Origin: Homalodisca vitripennis
Taxonomy: Eukaryota; Arthropoda; Insecta; Hemiptera; Cicadellidae
Direction: 5' to 3'
Length of the DNA: 64,000 nt
Assembly (NCBI RefSeq): GCF_021130785.1
Contig: NC_060214.1
Coordinates: 46,375,001-46,439,000, forward strand
Every line of letters starts with the position of its first letter. Position 1 is the first letter of the stretch. The position numbers were made by a program, and so were the translations under genes. Shown here one piece after another: positions 25,332-39,250 of this stretch. The notes under the pieces were generated by a model that had not been told where the DNA came from, did no database searches, and saw only the letters and a list, made by a program, of their open reading frames with translations.

Positions 25332-26647
25332 TTTCGAAATAGGTAATGTCTATTGGTACATCTGTTAAACCGCTATTATTGAGTTTTAAGAGGAAAACAA
25401 TTCCTTTTAAAAATAAATAAGGTTGTATTTTTCCCAAAAGGTAGAATGTAATGAATTAGTTTCATTAATTATTATTTCATAAACAAAGGTCAGAGATCAA
25501 TAGTTCAGATAAATTAGGAGTTCATAATTTTAGGAGTAAACAGTTTTCACTGTTTTGTAGTAAGATAGAGCCTTTCCCTATTTTCAGCATTAAAATATTC
25601 TTTGTATTTTTGAACTACTTATATATTATAGTAGAGGAATAAAAATTTTAGCTATTAATACAGGTAGAAGTTACACATAATCGTAGCCTTAAAACTGGCT
25701 TTTAAACGCAATAATATACTAGCGGCACAAAGATACAGCAATCTTTATTAGGAGATAGGGTTTAATACCCTGACTTTACTCAGGGGATGTTACCCGCCAA
25801 CACCTTCTTACCTATGTTGTTCATGCAACTAGCATTTAGCTAGATTTTGAGATGCAAGCGGTATTATAAGGGTACTATTTTAATGAATATGTGTATGCGT
25901 TATATAATACACTAACGAAATAAAATAAATTTTTATAATTATTTTATTTATTGTTTATTAATGATACCATTCTTTTATTATTAAGAAATGATATTAAGCT
26001 GTGTACAGCCCTCCGTTCATGACGAAACGGTTTTCCTAAAATTGTACAAAACGTGAACTGTGAATATCTTCTTGAAATGTTTTAGAGATTAGTTTAAGTT
26101 TCCAACGATGGTCTCAGCTCGCTATAGAGCTTTAAAAGTCTATATTTGCTGTAACTACAACCCTACCACTAAACACTTAGATCAGAGTAGTTGTTAAGAA
26201 ATATTTTAAAAGAATTCAAGTAAATATATTATACATTTTTCAATCTTCATTTATTACAATGCTAGTATATTAGATACACTTCTGATATTTGTTGTGGTCT
26301 TGTTTAAATTTTTGTGTGCAGTTATAAGGTTTTATATAACATAGTAGGCAAAACAGATTTAAAATATTTATCTTATTTGCCTTTCAAAAGGCCCAAGTTT
26401 TATATGAATATAAACTAAATATTCTCTATCCTATTTCGTTTTTTTTTGTGTGAAATCCGATGAACTTCAACATGTCTATCGTTAGGTAACATAACATTCA
26501 CGTTGAGGTTATTTTATCTCTTCCTTTAATACTCAGCTTTAAGCTATGCTGGCTTCGATGTACACTTGTAATTGTGTAGCAAATTAAACAATTTTACATG
26601 TCTATACTTCTTCGAAAAGTACACTATATATATCATGTTTATACGTG
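25332..26647. other. AT-rich sequence, one weak repeat
   Basis: A segment near 26040-26160 weakly resembles 24500-24620 (GCTCRCTAKAGAGCTTTAAAA block). No genes. Confidence 0.45.
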
Positions 26648-26735
26648 ATTGGCCCTCCCAGGGATTTGAACCCGTGATCTCTCAGTTGGGAGAGAGTCGA
26701 GACTACATCCTTTAATCTACGGTTGTTGATATAAC
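26648..26735 (-). mobile_element. tRNA-like SINE remnant (minus strand)
   Basis: On the minus strand, GAGAGATCACGGGTTCAAAT continues into CCCTGGGAGGGCCA. It carries a good B box (GGTTCAAATCC) and a paired T stem, but no convincing A box or anticodon arm. Its GAGAGATC-B box layout resembles the remnant at 2843-2926. Confidence 0.5.
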
Positions 26736-27764
26736 ACAGTCATAAATTCGGTATTTTACAGTTGTCCTATTTGTTCAAGTAGGTAGTTAGGAAGCGGATT
26801 ACTTCATAAACCTTAGTGGTTATTTCATACCAGTGTTATAATCTCACAAGCTGTTTGATATAGCACTAAAAGTTTTCATTGTGCAATTGGGTAAAACATT
26901 TATTTACATTTGTTAATATACAGAACATACTGCATTAACAATAAATATTAGGTGTAATATCAAAGTCTGTTCGTCATTATGTACATTAATATTTCAAAGT
27001 AACTGCAGAAACCTTAACATGAGTCGATAATAATATAATTACAGGGATAGACATCCACTGTTAAAGCACTCCAGATTACCCATCAAGTATCGAGAGTATC
27101 ATGAGTATTGACTATAAAGGAAAAAGCTTTTGGTTTTGCTTCGTAAGCCACAAACCTGGTTAACGTTTTCTATATGGAACAGTGATTCCTATGATCAAGG
27201 ATCTAAAATTTTCCATGATTAGGTTTGATGCATTAAAAGTCTAATCATCGGAGGTCTGTTTTGTAAATTTAAATTGTTAGCTTAATGCTTGATAAATTTA
27301 ATAACTTATAAAATCGATTTATAATACTAAAACCAGTCCATATTAAACTTTAAACAACTAATGTAGCTTTCAAGCTCGGCTTTATACAGTACATTTCTGT
27401 TATAGTTCAAAAATAAAAAAATTAGTAGTAATTAGTTTAACAGAGCTATTCAAGTTATTATAATGTACATGTAAATTTGGTGACTAAATATAACAGGACA
27501 TTATATTATATTTATTTAAAATCTTGTTTTCTACTACTTTAAATATCATTTGGGATCAAAACTGAACGTACTTAAAGTGGAATGTAATTTTCCAATAATC
27601 ATCCTCGATATTATTTTAGGTTACCACTATTTAAAATCATCAAATTTAATAGTTTTATATTTTTATTCACGTAGAACATTTTACAAGCTCCTAAAAGCCT
27701 TTTTCTGTCAATAAAACATGATTGAATTTGGAACAGTAAATTTGCTTTACAAATCTTTTATTGC

Positions 27765-28372
27765 TGTCATAAAACTCCATATGTTTAGACATACTGATGG
27801 CGAGAGAAAAGAAGAGACCTGGATTATGGCCTATCTGAAAATTGCAGGCGCTACTACTAGTATGTTGCCCCGCCTAGTTTCGTAATTCCATTATTGTTAC
27901 ACTGTTTTGATTGATTTGCAGCCTAATTGTTATGTTTTATAAGATAATTTAAATGACGGTACTGTTTTGATCAATTAAAATTGAGCAAAATTTATGTTTG
28001 TAATAAATTCTAATAATTAGGCTCTACAGTGGTTGTAAACAAACAATAATTAAAGGAATGAATTGCTGAAATTGAAGATTTTTTTATTGTTAATATAACA
28101 ATTACTAATGTTCATATATGTATAATGTAAATGTAGTGCTTTTATGTATATAAAATTTAACATTGATACCTTACTGACTAACACAATATTGAATATTGCC
28201 ACATTACTGAAAACAAATAACTCCATTGCTAGGATAAACAATTCGCAGGGTTGGCTGTGGGGCGAAGCGCCTGAAATTACCGCGCGGCAACACACTAGTA
28301 CACAGCTGTGCGCCGGCACGGGCCAGGTCTCTTCTTTTTCTCTCGCCACCAGTATGCAAAAACAGTTTTAAA
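27765..28372. mobile_element. Inverted-repeat DNA element (MITE-like), diverged
   Basis: The left end holds CATACTGATGGCGAGAGAAA (27790-27809). The right end holds its near complement, reading CATACTGGTGGCGAGAGAAA on the minus strand (to about 28356). Similarity continues inward through GAAGAGACCTGG and ACTAGTATGTTGCC. The right end is distinctly GC-rich (28245-28340). The middle is AT-rich with no gene. The exact outer boundary and target duplication are unclear. Confidence 0.65.
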
Positions 28373-28663
28373 AGCATGACATGTCATTCAGTACATATGC
28401 TAAATTTTCCGCTAGTTTGGTGAACAAAGATGTACCCATGTATCTTGACCAGGTTGTCTCTACAAACAAGTCAAAATTGTATTCTGCCGCATTCTTCGTC
28501 TTGTTTGAATGCAGAATCTGAACGTCTTAATGAATGAAGAATTGCGTTATTTTCCTTACACATTACGTACTTTTGTGGATAAATTATTATAATAATTGTG
28601 ATATTATCTTCTTGTAAGCGATTTGCTGCTAATAAAAACTAGTTTTAATCATTGTGAATGGTT

Positions 28664-28706
28664 TTTGCCGTACCCAATGCATGATCCACTGTCAGGGATA
28701 AACTAA
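28664..28706 (+). repeat. Short repeat with partner at 31137-31172
   Basis: ATGCATGATCCACTGTCAGG (28678-28697) matches ATGCATGTTCCACTGTCAGG near 31149-31168, with GGATAAA after both. About 40 bp in all. Confidence 0.6.
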
Positions 28707-31700
28707 TCAGAAGTAAACCCTCCTGGGGATACTAACCAATGTTTTTATTGCATATGTACATAAAAATACATAAACGTTTATTTTTTCTGCGTAACCTTAT
28801 ATCCAAGATTCTAAGAGTTATACTCCATACGACTAGCATATAATTACTCTTAAATAAACATTCAAAATTAGTCTTACAATTAAAATATTTATAGTTCACC
28901 GCAAACTTGTACAAAGATATAGACAGTCTTTCGAATATTAAAAATATATTGTGTTATTCTTATAGTTATAGTAAGGAATTAGTTATTTATGAATTGATTT
29001 GTTTCTATTTTGTTATCATTGTGGCTGAATTCACGCAGGTTACATGAGGCAAGTCAACAATATTTGCAAGATTGATACATATAGCATAACTATTAGGTGT
29101 CATTTGTAAATTTAAGTGGTTGTAATTGTATTTTAGTTCAAGTTATAACAAGTAAGATATACTTTATTCAATACATTGGTATTGTTTACACGACCATTGA
29201 TGAAACCTAATGCCATTGTTGTACTTTTATGCTGTAAGCCTGCATTTTTATTTAAAACCCATTTAATAAGTCCCAATCTGACGTAGATTTCTTAATTTCT
29301 AGTGTATCACAGGAGTGTATTAATGTTAATTATTTTATTATTAATTATCTGTTCTATTCAAGCAAGGAAATTTACAACCAGATAAAACGTAAATACAAAC
29401 ATCACCTATAAAGATCAAAACAAACCAAGCATATTTAAATACATTTCGCTTTCAATACAATAGCGTATTATGTAATTACATATTACGGGAATTTTAATAG
29501 ACTTCTTGGGAAGCAATCATGTGAAAGAAAATGTGTTTACCAACTCGAGTTTGGAAAACAGGTCGATGTCTCTACATACCGTACCTTGCTACAATGTTTA
29601 AGCATTTTACCGCTGTGCTCGTTATTACACGCTAACGTCTGCCACACGTGTTGTGCATTCCATTAGATCGCATTCCATGTTATTAAGACTTTGCTTGAAA
29701 GTTTATAAAATTGTCCAAAAAAAAATTTTAAATATATGATACAATATATTCAAAGTCGTTATCGTTAAACATTGTAACTAGAGTAAAGCTTTTTAAGACA
29801 TTAATTTCATAACTAGTTTTTACGAATAAAACTGTATATATAGATATTTATAGATACATGTATATATTCAAGCATTATTTATTATCTTTAAACTCGTAAT
29901 GCTTACTGCTTCTTCGCCATATTTTGGTATACGCTATGTTTAAAACGTTAAAACTAGAAATATATATATATATTTGCTAACATGACTTTTTATTTTATTT
30001 TACTATTTAAAATGAGAAATTTTCAAGAAGAACACTTGAAAATCTTTTAAACTATTCTAAACAATATATAAATATTTTACATTATAATGTATATATATTT
30101 GTCTTATTAAACCTATTTAATTACTGCTTCATAATTTTAACACAAATATACATCTCGCTAATCATAACAGCAAGCCGTATAATCCTAAATTCCTAAGCAA
30201 ACCACATATTGTAATAAACTTTTAGTGATTTCTATAAAATTGAAAAGTAATCCTAATACTGAAACTGTACTAAAAAACAAACCGCAAAAAACTATTTACG
30301 ATCTAAATAACAATTAGTTTATACTTAAAAAAAAATCGGCGTACATATAATGATTATATAAGCTTTTAACAGATTTAATCCACGGGAATATTTTTACTGT
30401 TCCGGCATCAATAACTGGTTTTATTTAGGTCAATTAAAATATTAATATTGGTGATTTACTAACCGAGTTTAAATATATAGATGCCAAAATGTGTGTAACC
30501 AGATATATAGACTTTTATTGTTCTTTACAAGTTTTTTAGGGTTTATACAGTATTAAGATTTATAAATTCAAGCGTATGCATCATTAATAATTATGTAATA
30601 ATGTAATATACTTTTTTGTCTTTTTTGAGACTGCAAGTAAGACAATTGTAAAAATTTTATGGTTGTTAACTCTACTTCTTAATAAAAATGTAAAACTAAA
30701 AAAAAACATTTATAGTCAGACATATGGTAAAATAATATAGATGGACCAATGGTTGCTTTTAGTATTTAGTTCCTCATGTCTATACACTAAGGCTTGTGTA
30801 AAGGGTTTTGTTGAGATATATACATAATTTATAGTCTTATCAACTTTAGACAAGAAAAAACTATTTAGAAATGAAAATAAGTTTTATATTTTTATGATAG
30901 TGGACCTCATTTCAGCAATTCACGCTGACAGAAGTAGAGGGTTTCTCTGTTCAAAGTTTAATCTCTGTTCAATCTTTACAAGTAAATGTTACCACCTTAT
31001 AAGAATTTACTCCAAAAAGTATAATCCATAGTAATATCTATGAATTTTACCTGTTTTTCCTTATCTTGAAATTATCCAGGTTTTAGTGATGTGCAACTAA
31101 AACTTGGTTTACTCATTGTTAAGAATCATTAAGTATTGCTGTACCAGATGCATGTTCCACTGTCAGGGATAAATTAAAATCGTATGAATTCTGCTTAAAA
31201 GTAATTTATTTTCATTTTATCCCGGTAAATATTTAAGTTAGAAACTTTTCTTAAAAGCTATTTCCAATATCTCGAGACTTGTAATTGTTTAAGAGAGGCT
31301 AACGAACTCATCTAAGCTCTGTGCAAGTACTACCTAGTTTTACTAGCTGCATAAACAATTATGACAGTTGCCTTGTTCACAACCTCGCGTTTTATATCGT
31401 TCTTAAATACCACAGTAATTTTCGTTTCTGGGGATGATGACCGGAGTAATTGTAATTAAGTGATGTAATTTTTTCATATGGGCTATTGCAATAAGCAAAA
31501 GTGTTTAATGCTATTGAACTATAGTACTGAGAAATGTATTACCAACCTTCAGTTTCCAGTAAGGAACAGAAATCTGGAGTACGGTAAAAGGAATGCAGAA
31601 TATATTTATGTTTAAGTTAAACGTACAAGTCGTCGGGTATAGCTATAAAGGGGTTATATTAGCTTCACATTAGGATTGAGGGTAAACGTTGCGTGAGGCA

Positions 31701-32749
31701 CAGACATTAATATTAGATATTTATGATGTATTATTAGGTTTTTCTGGTATATCCTATCCTACCTAATACAATTTATTAACACACATTCTACAAATAATCA
31801 AGTTATTTTTCCTTATGCATATATTATTTACCAGAGCTCATGTGTTTAGTATGCATATCTCATACGAATAAAATGACAAGTATGTAAAGAATTGTTTCTT
31901 AAATATGAGTACAAAACTAAATTGTATTGTTTTATTAAAAAGCAATTTTGTGGAAAACCAAGATCTAAAAATCACGGGAAAATGTGAATGATATTTTGCT
32001 ATGAAATGGCGGATTTGAATAAACTAATTAACTGTGCTATTATCCTGTTGTTCTCATGTAACATCGAACACTGTGTTGCTTATATAGAATTTTCTTATTC
32101 TAATAATTTATATTAAAACATATTTCTTGCTAATTAGTGGTCTTTATTTGTAATTTTACTTATAACAATCCCTACAGCCACATTCAATGCACAATTTCAA
32201 GTAATATTTACTTTTATGAAAGAATTAATTCCCAGCTTACATTTTTAGGTTAAATATTTTAATATTTACTAGGTAAACGATTAGCATATATGGGCTTAGA
32301 GTTTTTAGAGGGCGCAGTAATAAATACTTGTTATTGCAATGTGTACTTATAAGTTTAGTTGTGGCAAATACAATATATCTGCTTTTCCAAGAACAAGCTT
32401 CTTTTTAAACACGTATAACGGAGGAAAAGAAGAGTATGTCATCGAGCTATTTTATTCCATTTTTATTTGAAGTATTGCAACCAATACATTCTGGTTTTTG
32501 TGAGTAACTGAGGTTTAGAAACATTAATTTTACTTATTTTGAAACTGTGATCGATAACCATAATCTTGTAATAATTAGCAGAAAGGCATTGAGAAAAGAT
32601 GTACTAAATTATAGTGTTAAGGCAACATTATCAAGTATATGCTTGATCAATCCCAACATTAGGTGTTTTACCAGAGAACACTTGAATTGAAAGGTGATAC
32701 CAAACCTTTATGAACACAGACACATACTATATATTTATATTTATTATTT

Positions 32750-32886
32750 ATTTGATATATATATATATAAAAATTTTTTTTTACTATGTTTACACTTTAT
32801 ATCTCTTAAAAATGTTGTTTTTAGACGAACTACGGATAATTTTTATGTTTATTTTTTCTGTTTTCATTGAATACTATTATGTTTTC

Positions 32887-32934
<48 letters not shown>

Positions 32935-32975
32935 AAAAATTATATGTATATATATATATATATATATTCTACTAG
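32750..32975 (+). repeat. (AT)n microsatellites
   Basis: Pure tracts at about 32757-32768, 32889-32928 and 32945-32967 with T-rich spacers. The 94-codon frame here is made of Tyr-Ile repeats from the microsatellite and is not a gene. Confidence 0.9.
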
Positions 32976-33184
32976 TTTTTTTACGCTTATGTGATACAAA
33001 CCAACAGTATTTTGATTATTTTACAATAATTTGTTTTAAAAAATTCATCAAACTTGCATTATTTTTTATATACTGTTATTCGACTATCATTGATTAAGTT
33101 ATCCCAACAAATTTATTTATAAATTGTATTTTTTTTTTTATTTTTCTGTATATCTATTGATGTATTTATTAAACACATATAAGC

Positions 33185-33435
33185 AAGTGTAATCACCGGG
33201 AGAACCCAGAGTCGTGATTATGTATGTCTATAATCCATCCTGACAAAGGCTATTCCCGAGCGTGTAGCACAGGAATGATCTGCTCTTTGAACGCGTTCTG
33301 CTAACATTTTGAATTCTCTCAGTCCAGCCCCCTCAACTTCACACCAATAACCACTGTTTGTCTTGCTCCCTGGACACCTGACCGGTTAAACTCCTATTTC
33401 AAGCCCTGCGTCTCGGTAACCGGAAAAGGAAGCAC
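33185..33435. other. GC-richer island, unrecognised
   Basis: About 250 bp with balanced base composition inside AT-rich DNA. Frames are short on both strands. It could be an untranslated exon, an old repeat or a regulatory element; nothing decides. Confidence 0.3.
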
Positions 33436-36092
33436 TGAACTTTTTACTTCATCCTTTCCTCACTAAATACAATTTATTAGTTTGTTATAATGGAAAAAAA
33501 CTGTTTTAAGAACAGTTTTATGTTTTACCACGCTATAAAAATATATAAACCGATATAACTAATGGATGCTTAAAGATATTAGTTTTTTATTGGGAAGATA
33601 GGAATTACATTATGGTAATATGAATTATATGTCTAATATCTCAGCATCAAGAAAGGAGCTTTGGAGTAGATAAATAGTAGCTACTCAAATATGTACAAAC
33701 AGAACCAAGAGAAAATTGGGACTTATCAAATTCTTATACGTCAAAATAGAGAAATTTTACATTTAATTAACATTTTCTAATATGCCTATGAATCAGTTTG
33801 TACCGAATGACGATAACACATAGGGGTGGTGACTTCTGAGATCGTAGTTATAAATACTCGAATTGCAAAATTTACTTAAAAGTTCAATTTAATTAATGAA
33901 ACATACAAGCACCACTTTTAGTTGGTAAATTAAATGTATGCCTTGCCACGTTGCTGCCAATTAGAGTACAAGAACTAAAAATGTATATTTGATAGGTGGG
34001 CCTAAAATATCCAATGTTCTATGGAATTATGCCTATGATATTTTACTTTATAAAACTTTAAGATTTTACTTCCCTTCGCAATATGTAGACTCAAAACCCG
34101 GGCGTCGGCGTCTTGGCACGAGACATTGAAGCTGTAGTCTAAGAAGGGTTATTTCTAGTCGGTAATTACTAGAAGAGGAGTAGAAGTTATGAAAGTGATA
34201 GCTATGCACTCAAATAATACGTGATCTCGCCTAAAACAAATTCGCGACGGTATTAGCCATTTAATGAGACAAAAAACTTATCACGACAACGTGCTCGTCA
34301 GAAGGACCACGCCACAACTTGTATCCATTTCAATCAAGCAAATAAAAGATCTTCAAGGGTAAGTTACTTTACTATTTACAACTTTACTTTACGTTACATT
34401 AATTTTTATATGTTTGGCATCAAAGGGCTAATTTAATATTACGAAAATATAAATTTTACTTACGGACATAGCGCGCGAGGTGAAATTGGTCACGTAGTTG
34501 GGCTGCTACGAAGTGTTACAATAAAATATTCATACGCGTGCCAATTAGGTAGTTAGTCCGTCGATAATTTAGTTCCGGAACATTGGATAAAAATAATATA
34601 ATTTGTACTGGCTAACTAGGTTGTGAAATGATGCATTATATAAAATGGAACTAACTAACGGTACAAGTTATTACAGTTCATACTGTTATAACAGCTTAAA
34701 CGACTTTACAATTTACTTGCTAACGAAAAGAATTTATTACTACATGGGACATAATTAGTTTTAAGCATAATGAGGGGAAATGATTATTACAGTTATATAA
34801 ACATTTGAAAATAAGCAACCTATCTGAGGTCGAAGACAAAAAAGTGGTAGATATGGTGAATGTCCAAATTTTAGTCAACGGAATAGAAACGAACAAGTAC
34901 ACCTTTGGAAATATTTATCGTAAAACTTCGAAGTATTTCTGTTTAGTTTATCAAATATTAGCCATTACTTATATTTATAATCAAAATATTATTTTACTTT
35001 ACATTATACTTTAAACATAGTAATAATAATTGACTATAGCTGAAAGAGTTATTGCCATTCATCTTGTACAATATTTGCAATGTAAAATTAGAGTAGGTTT
35101 TAGTTTTGTATTCTTTTAGAATAGGGCCCAGAGGCGGATTTTTGTTTTCTTTCCACAAATAACACTTTGGTCCGACGAGAAAGATTCTCTATTTTTCTTT
35201 TCTAAACACTTATTATAACCGTCTGTTTTTATATCTCTCGAAATAATTGAGCTAGGAAGTTAAAATTTTTCACGTAACTTTTATTTTTATTAGGTAGCGA
35301 GTTCACACGTAGTGCATGTCCCACCGTAGGATTCAGATTCGTGTTATTGCATGTTGTCTGCAAAATATCTTAAAAACAGTTTAATCTATGAACTTTAAAC
35401 TTTCCTTACAACTCAAATTTCTTCATAAAAAGATAAAGTTTGGTGATATTGAATGACAGTTTGTGAGATTTGGCTCAAAATTAGCGAAGCTTTTACATAT
35501 TTCAGAGGGGATACCTGGATAGCCTAATCAGTTATAGTCTTGCAAATTTGCACATATTATCCTTTCTACAAAAGCATAATAGATTTTCATTGTAGTTTCT
35601 CACGCTCTACTGGCTTTTATTTACCATTAGCCCGTGGTAGCCGCACACATATTATACCTAGAATTATTTTACCTGCCAGCTTTAAATTTTGCGTAAGGCT
35701 CTATTTCTATATGAAAATTTAGATAGTGAATGTTTTTTAAGAGGATTGTTATAAGTGTTAGCAAAGCTTATAGCTCAAGGATAATAATCTTGCGAATGGA
35801 TTGAGCTGCCAAATTAATATTTTGTACATGTTAGTATTACTCAGGGAGTGGTTCGTATTACTCTTCAGTTTGCGTGTCTTTATGTATTTCTGTAGAATAT
35901 ATCGGAACCGAATTGAGCTATAGGTTTTATTTGAAATTCTATATAAACAACATTGTATCTAATGATAAACAGTTTTATTCATGGGCCTAGGCGGTGCTAA
36001 ATTGAATCTTAATTATCATGGAGTGGCCAGAATTAGTTTTGAGAGACTGGAATATTTTCTTATCTGATTGAATCATTGAATAACGTGCGCCA
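33436..36092. other. AT-rich stretch without a supported gene
   Basis: Near 34080-34365 is a less AT-rich patch ending in a good donor-like CAAGG-GTAAGT (about 34360). It could be a non-coding first exon, but there is no matching acceptor or frame. Confidence 0.4.
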
Positions 36093-36674
36093 TTGTATTA
36101 TATTTATCATGGAGCTTTTACACGTTTTTTTTCTGTTGTGGATTTGGAATATGTTTTATGTCAGATTGGCCCATTGCTTACTTCTACTTCTGGAGAGCAA
36201 ACTAAGGAGAAAAGCGGGACGTTTCCAAGGTCCGGCAGTCCCTCAACAGGCTGGTATACATTGTGGTTATTTCAGGCACTTGTGTCTCGTTTCCCCCCAT
36301 CTGGCCATCACTCAAGAGCACAACTTACATCGCTTAGATCTGCAAGTATAACAGACCTTGCACTACCCATATTCATATTAAAGGAACAAAGTTTTGGTAA
36401 CATTAGCAGGCTTAATGTTAATGAAAAAACAAAAGTACTACCAAAATGTTCCAAGCTAGGACTACTGCCTGGTAATATCGTAACTAAATTAATAAAATAC
36501 GTGATAATACTCGTATATGTGTTTGCAGTAATCATAACACTATTTTTAGTAGTTAAAATTAAATGTGTTGCTACGAGAAGTATAACGATAGTGCAAACTG
36601 TAGTTATCATGCGCTACGTTATTTTCCATGGGGGGAGTACATGTATGATAAATTTTACAGAGTATACAAGTTGA
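36093..36674 (+). CDS. Open frame of 193 codons, unrecognised
   Basis: This is the longest frame in the window outside transposons, and it runs through a less AT-rich patch (36180-36350). It encodes a Ser/Pro-rich first half (for example GTFPRSGSPSTGW) and a clear hydrophobic segment, YVIILVYVFAVIITLFLVV, near residues 139-157. The minus strand of the same patch is also open for part of its length. No family is recognised, no splice or promoter signal supports it, and the surroundings are repeat-like, so it may be chance or a transposon relic. Confidence 0.2.
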   Translation: MYYIYHGAFTRFFSVVDLEYVLCQIGPLLTSTSGEQTKEKSGTFPRSGSPSTGWYTLWLFQALVSRFPPSGHHSRAQLTSLRSASITDLALPIFILKEQSFGNISRLNVNEKTKVLPKCSKLGLLPGNIVTKLIKYVIILVYVFAVIITLFLVVKIKCVATRSITIVQTVVIMRYVIFHGGSTCMINFTEYTS

Positions 36675-37585
36675 GCAGAATCTTAAAGGTATTTTCCCAA
36701 AATACAACAAATGATAGCAAAATATAACAAACGTAACATAAATATTCTCGGTGTATAGTGTGCTATAGGGATGAATTAATGTGATGTATATAACAGAGCG
36801 TGCAAATTAAACAAACAAACTTACAATAGGCCATCGGTTTAATATGTCAAACCATACAGTGTTATATTATATCGTAAAATATACGTTTCAGAGAGTGGCA
36901 TTACTATCCACCCATAGTATACCATACACCGGAAAACAGAATTTTGTATAAATGTATATTACAGAGCAATGCGTTAAGTATATTTTGTTTCTATTACTTA
37001 ATGAGAATGCGCTCATGTCTGAGGTTGAGCGTGTGAATTAACTACCCTAAGATTTTACAGCAGTATTTAAGTTGTAAGAATATGTGTATTACCGACCCTG
37101 TGAAATAACAACTATATTTTAAGTAAAATGGAAGATTTAATATGTATTTCAGAGTTCATTCTCAGCTGTTGAGTCCAGGCAGTTTGCATAAGATGCTTCC
37201 AAAGATTGAGCCTTCTTATAGAAGGCTAAGAGGGGAACTCAAAGAAGATATAATACCTTGATAATTTATATATAAAAATGTATATATATGATGATAATGC
37301 TCTTTCATGGGTATTGTGTCAACGTCATTGCGTCAGAAGGTTGACAAAAATTTATCTTTTGTCTGCTGGAGGGATGAAAAAGTTTCTTTCCTATTAGACC
37401 GTTTGTCTATCTATCCGAAAAACGTCTTAAAATTCAAATGGGCTATAAATTTTACATTTTGTATGCTATTACAACGAAGCCGATTAAACGCAAAACGCAG
37501 TGTGGCGTGCTTACACTGAATATCATTCATTTTATTTTATTAAACTTTAAGTTTCTAGCTTATTAATAGAATTAAATGTGTGCAG

Positions 37586-37725
37586 AATTGTACACGGTGC
37601 TGCTGGGTGTCAAGTGTGCTGGCGTACTGGATAAAGTGCGCTACACGTGTCAGGTGATATCAGCAGTGCAAGAGTCTGTTGTTGAACGTGCTGATTCCGC
37701 CTCAAACTTCAAAGTCCAGATACAC
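37586..37725 (+). pseudogene. Immunoglobulin-like domain half-exon, frameshifted
   Basis: After a possible splice acceptor (TGTGCAG at 37579-37585) the frame reads VLDKVRYTCQV, the RYTC signature of an Ig-domain F strand. Then 11 bases are missing compared with the inverted copy at 39251-39409, which shifts the frame. Beyond the gap the homologous frame is QQCKSLLLNVLIPPQ. The loss removes an SDWG segment present in the other copy. It probably derives from a cell-surface receptor gene; which one cannot be said. Other exon-like islands follow on the same strand at 41.1 and 44.1 kb. Confidence 0.5.
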
Positions 37726-39250
37726 TGACATTTCATTAATCATTACGATTATTAACATTTATAACCTACAGATATTTAAGAGGAACGATTTATATCTGGA
37801 TTAAAACTGCCACATTATCAATAATTTAAAGGAAACATAACAAAAATACTTTGTATCCCTGCAATACTTATTAACCAGCTGAGCTTCGCTTTTCCATTTA
37901 TATAAATCGACCAATATTCCCAGTCCTTATTACGCATCAGTATTTGATTTCGAAAATAAAATTTACAATAATTAAGTATTAACTATAATTTCAAAATAAA
38001 ATAATTTACTTATAATTATATGATAGTTAAATTTATAGACTAATTATAGGAATACTTATTTCTAAAGAATATTTGCATTGATTAATCGCTAATATATGAT
38101 AAGACATGTGTTATTTCATGAAATCGAATATTGACAATAAGGATTAGGTTTGACCTGTAGTTACAAATTTTGAAGAAACTATGTTTCAATGAGCGAACGA
38201 TGCCAATACATGAATGCAATCTGTTCTGAAAGAAGATTTAATAAGTGTTCATGGTGTTTGCGTATTCGTGGATGCGTAGTATACTTTCCTGCTATTTAGT
38301 TAATTACCTTCAAGTTATTTATTGATAATTTCTTAAATTATTTAAAACTCAAATGAACTTTTTCTTACAAGTGGTAAATAACTTTATATTAAGAATAAAT
38401 CAAATTATAAAATATGCGTAAGTGGAACTGATTGCTGTGTCCAAGGCACTTTGTTTAATGTACCAATTTAACACATACGAATGAAACTGGAATCGATGAA
38501 CAGTGGTTTTAGTACTTCATATGATTTAACACTACATTAATACTAATGGAAGAGAAAATGGAAAAGCCAGTTGCCAAAGCATCAAGTTTATGATTGCTAA
38601 ACGAACATTCAGTGCCCTGTATTGTATTATATAAGCTGCAAGCAATATATTACAATTATTACTCTGCTTAGTTACATTTTTCATAATGTACCAGTTATTT
38701 TGATTAACTGCATTTTCGTGGAGTTCATTTTAGAACTCAAAGGCTGGTTTAAGATGTAGGAAAAGAATTTTAAATAAATAAATGTGAAATGAAAAGTTTA
38801 ATTATAACTAATTGTCATAAAAGTACTTACAATTGAACCGTAATGGACATTTACGTGAGGAGACTAAGCTTAGGAAATGTGTTGTTTTTTAATTTTTTTT
38901 TTAATTGGTTTTATTATTTTTTCAACTTGATTCCAAGTTATAAATTTTACTATGAAAATCATTATAAGGTAACGAATATAAACACATGTTTCGTCTCTTT
39001 TTGTGTCATTTTTTAATCTTCTATTGCAACTAGTATTTATAAAACGAACCCAAGCTACACTATGCCACTTAATATATAATATAAATGAACAAATTAAGTT
39101 TATCAGGTTGACCAAGGATACAAAGTAGTTCGTATGTTTTACTTTAAATTATTGATATTAATACAGTTTGTATCCGGATATAAATCGTAAATTTTAAGAT
39201 TTAATACGTAATACAATGTTAATCATTGTAATTATCAATGAATTGCCAGT

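Larger units (their letters stand above)
28373..33184. other. Long AT-rich stretch without genes
   Basis: About 4.8 kb. Apart from the short repeat pair and the (AT)n tracts listed separately, no frame over about 95 codons, no tRNA-like fold and no transposon protein was found. Confidence 0.55.

Noticed and set aside
28050..28371. Overlapping frames on both strands at 28.1-28.4 kb as genes
   Set aside because: They sit in the end of an inverted-repeat element and mirror each other; no domain is visible.
34080..34365. First exon of a host gene ending in GTAAGT
   Set aside because: A single donor-like site without acceptor, frame or promoter evidence is not enough.
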